Source: JAHEGP01 sp963751595 (lineage in GTDB: Bacteria; Pseudomonadota; Gammaproteobacteria; Pseudomonadales; JAHEGP01). From it: 64,000 bases of DNA. Every line of letters starts with the position of its first letter. The stretch's first letter is position 1. The stretch covers positions 186,001-250,000 of the forward strand of contig CAVVVC010000007.1 of NCBI GenBank assembly GCA_963751595.1, read 5' to 3'. Shown in pieces: positions 15,782 to 23,336 of this stretch. The notes beneath the pieces were generated by a model, which searched no databases, was not told where the DNA came from, and saw nothing but the letters and a program-made list of their open reading frames with translations. The position numbers and the translations under genes are program-made.

Positions 15782-16387
15782 CTAGCCCTTCAGGGGTGGA
15801 TAAGGTGCAGGCGCCTCACCTTCCGGGGTGTGGGCAATCCCCCGATGGCAGTCGATGCAGGTTTTGTCTTTGTGTTCCAGGGCCTGATGATACTTTTGCG
15901 CTTTTTCCGTTTGCAGTTCAAGAATCGTCTGCGACATTTCGTGGCAGTTACGACACTCCGCTGAATCGTTGGCCTGGAGTCGGGCGATCTCCCGGGCTTT
16001 CATCACCGGTGCATGGGCGGCGTATTTTTCCGGGGTGTCGATGATGCCGGTAAAGTGGCCCCATACCTCGCGCGCAGCTTCGATTTTACGAATCATTTTG
16101 GGGACAAATTCCTGCGGAACATGACAGTCGGCGCAGGTCGGGCGGACCCCGGTCTTATTGTGAAAATGGCTGGTCGATTCCAGCATGGCGTAGGAGTTGT
16201 CGTACATTTCATGGCAACTGGTACAGAATGCCTCGGTGCTGGTTGCCTTGAGTCCCGCCTCGAACCCCACGGTCCCGAGCACGCCGACCAGAATACCCGT
16301 ACCCAACAGGGCAGCCACCGACCAGCGCGCTGACGGACTCGCCAGGCGACCGAAAAACCCTTTCTTGTTCTCCTCGGGCGGATTCAC
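15782..16387 (-). CDS. cymA: NapC/NirT family tetraheme quinol dehydrogenase (CymA-like)
   Basis: This 201-residue protein has one N-terminal membrane anchor (WSVAALLGTGILVGVLGTVGF) and four CXXCH haem sites: CTSCH, CADCH, CRNCH and CIDCH. Length, anchor and haem number match NapC/NirT/CymA, which oxidise menaquinol or ubiquinol at the periplasmic face of the inner membrane. It is the first gene of the extracellular electron-transfer operon, so it is the entry point for electrons. It starts at a GTG with a weak GGGG upstream. The next gene begins 33 bases after its stop. Confidence 0.92.
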   Translation of the reverse strand: MNPPEENKKGFFGRLASPSARWSVAALLGTGILVGVLGTVGFEAGLKATSTEAFCTSCHEMYDNSYAMLESTSHFHNKTGVRPTCADCHVPQEFVPKMIRKIEAAREVWGHFTGIIDTPEKYAAHAPVMKAREIARLQANDSAECRNCHEMSQTILELQTEKAQKYHQALEHKDKTCIDCHRGIAHTPEGEAPAPYPPLKG

Positions 16388-16801
16388 TGACTACCCCGCG
16401 GTTGTGATTTTTCGCTGTGGTGTATCGCCGGCGGTGCTGGCCGATCCCGGGGAGGGTTGCATGCTGGTGCCCGCGTCCAGGGTCGAGAACCCTCGAACAA
16501 GGCTACGCCGGATGCACGCTCTACACTGGTTCCTTGCAGGTAATTTACGCTGATAGCAATCGACCGCGAGGTATCGTCACCTTACCCCTGGCCAATCTTC
16601 TTATTTCCCCTCAGCGGGAACGTTACCACAGAGGCAGGGATGGTTTTTTGATCTAAAACAGTTTATGCCGAGAAACTGGCTGGGTGATGGGCCGGATAGT
16701 CAGGCTCGGGCGGCGCCGGCAAATGCCCGCCCCGTAGGCAGTGCCGGGGGACTCAGGCACTGCGCAGCGGGCCTGTGGGCGGGCTCAGTTTCCTGCCCGG
16801 G
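16388..16801. other. Intergenic region upstream of the cytochrome operon
   Basis: These 414 bases lie between the glycosyltransferase stop and the cymA start, both on the minus strand. The promoter of the six-gene operon should be here. I see no convincing coding frame. An AT-richer stretch at 16640-16670 contains a half-conserved FNR-like sequence, too weak to call. The part near 16700-16800 is GC-rich with short inverted repeats that may end glycosyltransferase transcription, but no T-run follows on the minus strand. Confidence 0.5.
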
Positions 16802-17833
16802 CTAGCGTTGGCGATCATCAGTGGGAGCCTCCCCGGTACCCGGGGCCGTTGCAACTGCCGTCGTTCGAAGTTGCAGGCCGCGTAATCGGTGGCTACCTGC
16901 CTTTAGCAGGCCTTTGGTCGCACCTGGATAGCGACCGTAGCGCAGGCCAAGGGCGAAGGCCTTCATGGCCTCCCCGGGCTGCTGAACCTGGAGGTAATAG
17001 CTGCCGGCGGCAACACACTGCCGGCCTATCCTTCTGCGCAGCGCTCGTCTTTCATGCCGTTTCAAGGGTTCGTTTTCGAAAGCCCGCAGGGTATCGAGCT
17101 TGACCACGGCGAGGCGCCGATAATCGTAGGTAAGATTGTGGCGATGGCGCCGGACTTCGGTGAGCGGATCGTTGATATACGCCACCGGGGCTTGCCGGAA
17201 CGCGCGCAGGCAGAAGTCCATATCCTCGAGAAACTGAAACTGGTATTCGGCGGTCGGCGGGCATCTGAAGCGCAGATTGGCGATCGCGCTGCGCCGGAAC
17301 AGCATGGTTTGGGTGTGACCGGGGATTTCGGCACAATTGACCAGGGCAGAAAAAGCGTCTTCGACAAGGCGGTAGCCGTTGCCGCCCAGCGTTGGCCTCA
17401 CGCGGAGCAACTCCAGCTCGGGCAGGAAATAGAACTGGTCCGGGTAGTAGCGTCGGTCGGTGTCGAAGCGGTCGAAGTTGCTGAATACTGTGCCAATGTC
17501 TGGCTCAGCCTGGAGTAACTGCAGTTGGCGGCGAAGCTTATTCGGCCGCCAGCGATCATCGGCATCGAGGAACGCGACATATTCCCCCGTTGCCCGCTCC
17601 AGTCCCTCATTGCGAGCGGCGGCGACACCCTGATTGTGGGTGTGAATGATTTCAGCGCCCCTCGCGGCGGGCCCGGCCAATAGCTCAGCGGTGGCGTCCG
17701 TTGAACCGTCGTTGACCACGATCAACTGGACGTTTTCCACCCCCTGCAGCCACACGCTGCGAATGGCTTCGCCCAGGTACTCGGCGGCGTTGTAAGCCGG
17801 GATGATGACACTGACACTGGGGCGATATTGCAT
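16802..17833 (-). CDS. Family 2 glycosyltransferase
   Basis: This 343-residue GT-A fold enzyme has the opening SVIIPAYNAAEYLGEAIRSV, the nucleotide-binding VVNDGSTDAT near residue 40, and the metal-binding DADDRW near residue 90, which are the standard family 2 motifs. There is a later acidic FLEDMDFCLRA. The C-terminal 80 residues are basic (RRHERRALRRRIGRQ). It transfers a sugar from a nucleotide donor, probably to a surface polysaccharide or lipid; acceptor and sugar are unknown. There are no other sugar genes nearby, so it is an isolated transferase. Confidence 0.88.
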   Translation of the reverse strand: MQYRPSVSVIIPAYNAAEYLGEAIRSVWLQGVENVQLIVVNDGSTDATAELLAGPAARGAEIIHTHNQGVAAARNEGLERATGEYVAFLDADDRWRPNKLRRQLQLLQAEPDIGTVFSNFDRFDTDRRYYPDQFYFLPELELLRVRPTLGGNGYRLVEDAFSALVNCAEIPGHTQTMLFRRSAIANLRFRCPPTAEYQFQFLEDMDFCLRAFRQAPVAYINDPLTEVRRHRHNLTYDYRRLAVVKLDTLRAFENEPLKRHERRALRRRIGRQCVAAGSYYLQVQQPGEAMKAFALGLRYGRYPGATKGLLKAGSHRLRGLQLRTTAVATAPGTGEAPTDDRQR

Positions 17834-17986
17834 ACTCAGAACGCCGGGTTACGAGGTCAGGTGATAAGGTTAAAGTAACGGCGTTCCGTGTCCAAGGTTT
17901 TTGGCATCTTTAATTAGCAGTCTACCGATGGGCGGCAGCGCCGGCTCCCCCACACGGGCTGACTGTCCCGTGGCAGGTCCCCAGCG

Positions 17987-18751
17987 CTACTCGGGCTTCA
18001 GGTCGATTATTCCCTTGATCAGGTCTTTTGCGGCTTTTGCCGGCGCGCCCTCAAGATGGCGGTCGATAAAAGCCCCTGCACCTTCTTTGGCCGCCACTTT
18101 GGAAACGGCCTGACTCAGGGCTGTGGTCACTTCCTTTGCGATTTCGGTCGGGGTTCCCCCGGCTGCGCCACCAAGGTTCTCGAGTTGAAGCGCCGGTAGC
18201 TTTGCCTCGTAGCGCTCAGCCCCCAGCGCCGCCAGGTCGGCGCTGACGGTTCCCTGTTGAAAGGTAAATTGATCAATGCGCATGCGCTTTGCCGGCGTGT
18301 CCCGTGGAGTATCATCGGCTGCGGGTTCCGCGCTCTGGCCCCTGGGCGCGCTTTTGGCATGTTTGCCGATGGCCTCGATGTTGGTATTTCCCTCGGCATC
18401 GGCTTCAAGGTTTACCTTGGGTCCACTGACCAGAACCTGCTTGATGATAACCGGTTCGCCGCCGAGGGAAGCGATGTCGATGGCCACTGTAAGTTGCTCC
18501 ATTGCCAGCGCCGTGCCCTCGGAAAAACCGGCAGGATTGGCCACCTTCAGCCCGCGAATCGTGCCTTCCCCGCTGCGTGGCGAGATACTGACACTGGCAA
18601 CTTCGACCCGCGTTCCGGTGATGCGCGAACCGTAACTTTCAATAGCAGACTTTACCAGTGGGTCCAGGTTCGAGGACAAATAGTACAGTGCCGCAGCCAC
18701 CAGGACGGCGACCAGGGCCATTGCCCCCAGCACGATATTGCGAGTTTTCAT
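17987..18751 (-). CDS. AsmA-like single-pass periplasmic protein
   Basis: This 254-residue protein has one N-terminal membrane helix (IVLGAMALVAVLVAAALYYL) and a periplasmic beta-rich body. The part TRVEVASVSISPRSGEGTIRGLKVANPAGF is the characteristic start of AsmA/YhdP-type repeats, related to bridge-like lipid-transfer proteins. At 254 residues it is much shorter than AsmA (about 600). The C-terminus is helical and ends DLIKGIIDLKPE. A short AsmA-like protein may act in envelope homeostasis, but this is only family-level inference. AAGGA precedes the ATG. Confidence 0.65.
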   Translation of the reverse strand: MKTRNIVLGAMALVAVLVAAALYYLSSNLDPLVKSAIESYGSRITGTRVEVASVSISPRSGEGTIRGLKVANPAGFSEGTALAMEQLTVAIDIASLGGEPVIIKQVLVSGPKVNLEADAEGNTNIEAIGKHAKSAPRGQSAEPAADDTPRDTPAKRMRIDQFTFQQGTVSADLAALGAERYEAKLPALQLENLGGAAGGTPTEIAKEVTTALSQAVSKVAAKEGAGAFIDRHLEGAPAKAAKDLIKGIIDLKPE

Positions 18752-19052
18752 GATGTTTCCTTGCTTCTGTTTCTGTTACCCGAGGGGCAAGCAACAGCCG
18801 TCATGGGGCCGTATTGGCAACCGCGGGGCTGGGCATGCCAAAAAAGCACTACCGACCCTGGGAGATATGGTGGCGCCAGCGCTGGAGTTCAATGTCTGCG
18901 GTCAAAACTGCCACCGGGCACCGGCTGCCGTGCATCGCCTGGGGGCAGGGTGTTGTTCTCGTCATCCCCGGGGTACGGGCTGGGCCGCCTTCCGGGAGCA
19001 AAAAAATCGGGTATGATGCCGGCTTCCTGCTAACCGGGGATAGCATCTGCCA
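18752..19052. other. Divergent intergenic region
   Basis: These 301 bases separate the AsmA-like gene (minus) from xdhC (plus). They should hold both promoters. I see no gene, repeat or recognisable operator; short open frames through it have no ribosome sites or family signals. Confidence 0.5.
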
Positions 19053-20006
19053 ATGGATACGATAGACCAGCAAGTATTGAGGCAACTTCAGCAGTGGCTT
19101 CGAGGGGGCCAAGCCTGCTGGCTGTGTACCATCGTCAGTACGCTGGGGTCGTCACCTCGGCCTGTGGGATCGCTGCTTGCCTGCAATGAAGGCGGCCAGG
19201 TGGTCGGATCCCTCTCCGGCGGCTGCGTCGAGGATGATTTGCTGGAGCGACTGTCCCGGCATGAACTGGCCCGGACCGGGCCAGAGTTGATCGAGTACGG
19301 CGTGACTGCCGAGGAGAACGAGCGCCTGGGCTTACCCTGCGGGGGGCGGCTCGAGGTGTTGGTGGAGCGCGCCGGCGCCCGGCAACTGCCCGCTTTAGAC
19401 ACTATTATCGACTGTCTCGATCGACGAGGATGCTGCCGGCGAGAGCTGGATCTTGCGAGCGGTGAAATGCGGGTGACCCCCACGGACAATTTCCAGCCAC
19501 TCGTGTGCGCTGGGGGTATGCTGGGGCAGAGTTTTGGGCCCCGCTATTTGCTGGTGCTGGTGGGTGCCGGCCAATTGGCTCGCAGTCTGGCGCAGTTGGC
19601 GATGATGCTCGATTATCGGGTGCTGGTTTGCGATCCGCGGCCAGCAATGATCGCCGACTGGAATCTATCCGGCGTCGAGCTGGTGCAGGGAATGCCCGAC
19701 GATGTCGTGCGCGAGCGGGTAGCGGACCGGTTTTCGTTGGTGATTACCCTGACCCATGACCCCCGTATCGACGATATGGCGCTGATGGAGGCGCTCGCCT
19801 CACCGGCGGGCTATGTGGGGGCGCTGGGCTCGGTGCGCACCAGTGCCAAACGACGGAAGCGGTTGCCGCAACTGGGTTTGAGTCAGCAGCAGATTGATCG
19901 GCTCCATGCACCGGTTGGGCTGAGCATCGGTAGCAAGACACCCCCCGAGATAGCGATAGCCATTTTTGCGGAATTAACCAGCCTGCGGCGCCAGGGGCTG
20001 CTGTGA
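19053..20006 (+). CDS. XdhC/CoxI family molybdenum-enzyme maturation protein
   Basis: This 317-residue protein has the N-terminal XdhC/CoxI motif STLGSSPRPVGSLL and SGGCVEDDLL. The C-terminal Rossmann part has VLVGAGQLARSLAQLA and YVGALGSVRTSAKRRKRL, and it ends with the usual IGSKTPPEIAIAIFAE. XdhC binds molybdenum cofactor and helps sulfurate it before insertion into xanthine-dehydrogenase-type enzymes. It overlaps the next gene at GTGA, indicating a coupled pair with a MocA-type cytidylyltransferase. No molybdenum hydroxylase is encoded in the window, so its client enzyme lies elsewhere. Confidence 0.9.
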   Translation: MDTIDQQVLRQLQQWLRGGQACWLCTIVSTLGSSPRPVGSLLACNEGGQVVGSLSGGCVEDDLLERLSRHELARTGPELIEYGVTAEENERLGLPCGGRLEVLVERAGARQLPALDTIIDCLDRRGCCRRELDLASGEMRVTPTDNFQPLVCAGGMLGQSFGPRYLLVLVGAGQLARSLAQLAMMLDYRVLVCDPRPAMIADWNLSGVELVQGMPDDVVRERVADRFSLVITLTHDPRIDDMALMEALASPAGYVGALGSVRTSAKRRKRLPQLGLSQQQIDRLHAPVGLSIGSKTPPEIAIAIFAELTSLRRQGLL

Positions 20007-20602
20007 AAACCGCCGCGCTACTGCTGGCGGCGGGCAGCTCGCGCCGTTTTGGTCGCGATAAACGCCAGGTACAGTTGGACTCGGGGCGCACATTACTGGC
20101 CACCAGCCTGCAGCGCTACCTCGATGTTTTCGGCGAATGTTTCGTGGTGATAGATCAGGAAGACGGCGAGCTAAAGCCCGGCTTGCGGCGGCAGGGGGCA
20201 AGCCTGGTGGAACTCTCCGGCAGAGCGCGGGGCTGTGGGATGGGGGATAGCCTGGCAGCGGGGATCCAGCACATCGCCGGGCGGCGCTACGATGCCTGTC
20301 TGGTCGCGCTTGCCGATATGCCCTGGGTCACACCGGCAACCCTGGCGGCGCTGGTGGCTGCCCTGGGGGAGGCGCCGCTGGTGGCGCCGGTGTGGCGGGG
20401 GCGTCAAGGCCACCCGGTGGGTTTTCGTGCCCGTTATTTTGCTGAACTTGGGCAACTCAGCGGTGATGCCGGCGCCCGCGGGGTGCTGCAGCGACATGCC
20501 GCAGAGTTGCTGCAATTACCGGTGGAGGATCCTGGGATCGTGCGGGATGTCGATACCGTTGTCGACCTGTTGCAGCAACCAGGGTGCCGCTGCATCGACT
20601 GA
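20003..20602 (+). CDS. MocA-like molybdenum cofactor cytidylyltransferase
   Basis: This 199-residue nucleotidyltransferase has the signature LLAAGSSRRFGRDKR at residues 7-21 and VALADMPWVTPATLAALV, as in MocA/CoxD-like enzymes. It joins CTP (or GTP) to molybdopterin to form the dinucleotide cofactor of xanthine-dehydrogenase-family enzymes. The GTG start overlaps the XdhC stop as GTGA, which supports joint function. The conserved GHPVGF motif is present (RQGHPVGFRARYF). The choice of CTP over GTP cannot be fixed by eye. Confidence 0.87.
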   Translation: MKTAALLLAAGSSRRFGRDKRQVQLDSGRTLLATSLQRYLDVFGECFVVIDQEDGELKPGLRRQGASLVELSGRARGCGMGDSLAAGIQHIAGRRYDACLVALADMPWVTPATLAALVAALGEAPLVAPVWRGRQGHPVGFRARYFAELGQLSGDAGARGVLQRHAAELLQLPVEDPGIVRDVDTVVDLLQQPGCRCID

Positions 20603-20637
20603 GGCCGGGGCATGGCGGCCGTAGCCGGGCCTTAGAA

Positions 20638-21123
20638 TTAACGGAAGACGTGCGCCTGGCAGAGAATCGACGGCCTGTAGGTCCAGCCCAGGGCGCGATG
20701 GATGTTATGCATTTCCTCGATGCCGGTTGCTGTCAGCTGAACACGAACACTGCTCCTGGCTTTATCCGTCCCCTTGGGGTCGGGCCCGGCGAAGATGGCT
20801 CTGGTCTCGAAAAAGGCCACGATGTCCGCGATCAAGCGCAGGGAAAAAGGGTAGGCCGAGCCGCTGAAGTGGGCAGCAACAAGCACGGATAATTGCAGAT
20901 CGAGGGTCTGCGGCCGGGCGGTCGCAGGGTGCAGTTCTGGCGGGGGAGGGCGGCGCCTGTGTGGTTCTGCCGCTACATTGACCAGGGTGATCGTCACCTT
21001 GTGGGCGATGGCCGTCGCATCCGCTCCGTCAGCGACCACGACAGGCGGCTCGTCCAGCTGATATTTTTCTACCAGGAACTGATTCAGTTGATCGGCAATC
21101 TGGTTGAGTGCAAAGACTATCAT
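20638..21123 (-). CDS. DUF4255/Pvc16-family protein, isolated
   Basis: This 161-residue protein opens MIVFALNQIADQLNQFLVEK and later reads LSVLVAAHFSGSAYPFSLRLIADIVAFFETRAIF, the pattern of DUF4255 (Pvc16). In PVC/Afp-type contractile injection systems Pvc16 caps the tail tube. Here there is no sheath, tube, baseplate or ATPase gene nearby. ATG 21123 is preferred; an upstream in-frame start at 21213 would add a Cys-rich stretch unlike the family. The C-terminus WTYRPSILCQAHVF is typical. It could be a remnant of a lost injection system or an independent adaptor. Confidence 0.72.
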   Translation of the reverse strand: MIVFALNQIADQLNQFLVEKYQLDEPPVVVADGADATAIAHKVTITLVNVAAEPHRRRPPPPELHPATARPQTLDLQLSVLVAAHFSGSAYPFSLRLIADIVAFFETRAIFAGPDPKGTDKARSSVRVQLTATGIEEMHNIHRALGWTYRPSILCQAHVFR

Positions 21124-21380
21124 CGCGCATGTGCCCGCAAAGTGGTGAGTGAGCCTGGGTCGACCGCAGGCTGTCGCGCAGCGGCCTGATACACTGCACC
21201 CCATGCTACACAAAACCTACATATCCCTCACTCTTTGTTTGCGGGGCGCTGCCTGCTCTCCCCTAAATCCGGCTGCCGGCTCAGGGTTGCGGCTGCGAAG
21301 GCCGCTGGCCGGGGCGGTGGTCACCACGCTACACTTTGCGGGTGGCAGTCAGAGGCGAGGCAGTGTGTGAGAGGGGTAGT

Positions 21381-22364
21381 ATGCGCGCTCTGGTGAAAGC
21401 CAGGGAAGCGGCAGTGTGCGCGGATCCGCAAGCAGTAAGGAGCGGCCTGGCATTTCTTTGTCCATGGTGGCTGGCGACCCTGACGCTATTGAGCGCACTC
21501 GTGTTAAGCCAGGGGGTGGTCGCTGAAACAGAGCGAGTCACCAGTGAGTTCGAGCAACTGGCCCTCAACCTGCGCCGCACTCCCCGCGATATCAGGGCAG
21601 ACTTCGCGATTGCCGCCATTGCCGAAACCGCCGCCATGTATCAACGTGAATACAATCGTGCGCGCAACAGTGACCGTGCCCGCCTGGTGCACTGGGCGGC
21701 CGGGGTGCAGGACTATGCGGCCCGGCTGGCGGCCTTTGGCGACCACATTACGCCGCACAGCGCGGTCGGCATCCAGCTTGGCCTCGACTCCCATATTCAT
21801 CTGCAGGCGCAGGGGGAGGTGGCGATACTCAGTGCCCCGCGCCCAAGCCAGCAGCGGCTGCTGGAACAGCGGATTACCCGGCATTTCTGCAGTCAGTATC
21901 CCTGTGACGGTTTGATCGAGGGCTACTCCCCGGGGCCGGGCGGTGCCATCGAAACCCTGCCGCACTGGACCTTCAGGCTGGGTCCGGTACCGTCCTGTAA
22001 TAGCGGCGATGGGCTCGAGCTGATGTTCAGCAGTAGCGCCTCCCTGCTCGAAAAGCGCAAGCTGTGCAAGCAGTTGTTCCGCGAGTTCGTGCGCCTGGCG
22101 GCTGCTCTGGCGGAGCAGTCAGGTAAGGGTGTGGAACTGGATTGGCAGGCGGTGGCGGTGCGCCCGGGTGTTGTCCCGGGCAGGGAGCAGGTGTTGCTTA
22201 ACGACCGTAAAAGCCTGGAGCTGTCGCTGCCCGCCTCTGGCGCCAGCCCACGACTCTTGGCCCGGGTAATGCCCTGGTTGCGAACCAAGGCCGAGGGGCA
22301 GGGCAGCCACGGGATCATGCTGGTAGTCACCAACACCGAGAGTCTGCTGCCCGGGCCGTTGTAA
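21381..22364 (+). CDS. Hypothetical exported or membrane-anchored protein
   Basis: This 327-residue protein has an N-terminal hydrophobic segment (WWLATLTLLSALVLSQGVVA) that reads as a signal peptide or anchor. The mature part is mixed helix and strand, with four cysteines that could form disulfides (HFCSQYPCDG, PSCNSGDG, KLCKQL). I do not recognise a family. The start at ATG 21381 is supported by GAGGGG upstream. It stands alone between the divergent DUF4255 gene and the convergent rhodanese gene. Confidence 0.65.
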   Translation: MRALVKAREAAVCADPQAVRSGLAFLCPWWLATLTLLSALVLSQGVVAETERVTSEFEQLALNLRRTPRDIRADFAIAAIAETAAMYQREYNRARNSDRARLVHWAAGVQDYAARLAAFGDHITPHSAVGIQLGLDSHIHLQAQGEVAILSAPRPSQQRLLEQRITRHFCSQYPCDGLIEGYSPGPGGAIETLPHWTFRLGPVPSCNSGDGLELMFSSSASLLEKRKLCKQLFREFVRLAAALAEQSGKGVELDWQAVAVRPGVVPGREQVLLNDRKSLELSLPASGASPRLLARVMPWLRTKAEGQGSHGIMLVVTNTESLLPGPL

Positions 22365-22589
22365 GCCCCGGAACCGAACGCCGCGGAGCGTTACTTCAGT
22401 CGATGTTAGTGGGCCCGGCGTGTACCCGTGTCACCGGGCCAAGTAAAAATTAACACTCGGGTAAAGGGGCGATCAGGCGGGCCGGGGAGACCGCCCGGCA
22501 ACCCAGCCAAAATGCCTGTCTTGCAAAGGCCATTGATGCAGGCAGGAATGTGCGGGGCCTGCTGGCGTTATATGGCTTGCTTCAAGCCG

Positions 22590-22952
22590 TTATTGACTGG
22601 ATTGACCGCCCTGCACATCGCTGATGGTATCGAGGGCGCAGGTAATGACGCTGACCCGGGTGTAGCCAATACGCTGCAACTGCTCCGCGGCGAGGGTCGC
22701 ACGGGCGCTGGAGGCGCAATGGATGAATACCGGGGTATCCGCGTCCGGACAGTGCTCCACCATTTTCATCTCCAGCACGCCCCGGGGGATATTGACCGAG
22801 CCGGGAATGGCGCGTTCGGCGACCTCGCCGGGTTCGCGCACGTCGATAAACCAGCTCGGCTCAGTTTGGCCCTCGGCGTAAGCGGTGGCAGCATCGATGC
22901 GGCGCACGTTTTGTGCCGCCTGTTGAATCAGTTCGGGTAAGCTCAGTAGCAT
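22590..22952 (-). CDS. Rhodanese-like sulfurtransferase
   Basis: This 120-residue single-domain rhodanese has the substrate-side motif FIDVREPGEVAERAIPGSVNIPRG and the active-site loop FIHCASSARATLAAEQL, whose Cys is the persulfide carrier. It would move sulfane sulfur in the cytoplasm. AGGAG sits 5 bases before the ATG. It follows the DUF2892 gene on the same strand with a 45-base gap. That pairing is common for sulfide or sulfane-sulfur handling, where the two are sometimes fused as in YgaP. Confidence 0.88.
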   Translation of the reverse strand: MLLSLPELIQQAAQNVRRIDAATAYAEGQTEPSWFIDVREPGEVAERAIPGSVNIPRGVLEMKMVEHCPDADTPVFIHCASSARATLAAEQLQRIGYTRVSVITCALDTISDVQGGQSSQ

Positions 22953-22997
22953 GGGTACTCCTGTTAATCGGCGGTAATGATCATGACGGCCCCTCGG

Positions 22998-23192
22998 TCA
23001 GGCCTTTTCGGGGAGGCCCGCCTTGCGCAATATTGTCATCATGGGGCACCACTTGGTAAAAGACGATTGCAGCAGATTGAGCCCAATGAAACCCGTAAAC
23101 CAGAGCCAGTTGATATTCACGTAGACCGCCAGGGCGATGGATATCAAAATCATGATCCCGGCGATCATGCGAAGCGCTTCGTTGACAGTCAT
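22998..23192 (-). CDS. DUF2892 (YgaP-like) membrane protein
   Basis: This 64-residue protein has two close hydrophobic helices (IAGIMILISIALAVYV and WLWFTGFIGLNLLQSSF) and the conserved end TKWCPMMTILRKAG. This is the DUF2892 inner-membrane domain found as the second half of the rhodanese YgaP. Together with the next gene it makes a split YgaP. TGGAGG lies before the ATG. Confidence 0.87.
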   Translation of the reverse strand: MTVNEALRMIAGIMILISIALAVYVNINWLWFTGFIGLNLLQSSFTKWCPMMTILRKAGLPEKA

Positions 23193-23230
23193 TTGTCAGC
23201 CTCCATTAAAGGGTAAAACCACCATACATT

Positions 23231-23249
23231 AGAATATTATCATATAGTA
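23231..23249 (-). promoter_or_regulatory. AT-rich imperfect dyad upstream of the DUF2892-rhodanese pair
   Basis: AGAATATTATCATATAGTA is an AT-rich island in GC-rich DNA about 40 bases before the DUF2892 ATG. Its halves form an imperfect inverted repeat (AGAATAT against ATATAGT). Sulfide-responsive ArsR-type repressors (BigR/SqrR) bind AT-rich dyads before such gene pairs, so it is a candidate operator, but it also simply resembles a -10 region. Confidence 0.35.
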
Positions 23250-23336
23250 AAGGAAAGCCGCTGTCACTGTATTCGTGGAGTGCGCTCACCCCCTTGGGCG
23301 CGCCTGAAGTAGCACTTTCCCGGTACTGCGGCGGAT

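Noticed and set aside
16648..16661. TTGATCTAAAACAG upstream of the cytochrome operon as an FNR box.
   Set aside because: Only the left half fits; the right half matches three of five positions and it is about 260 bases from the start codon.
22440..22540. A stretch with GCGATCAGGCGGG...GGCAACC that recalls an S-box (SAM-I) riboswitch core.
   Set aside because: The rest of the S-box consensus does not fit, and it lies between convergent genes with no downstream gene on the plus strand to control.
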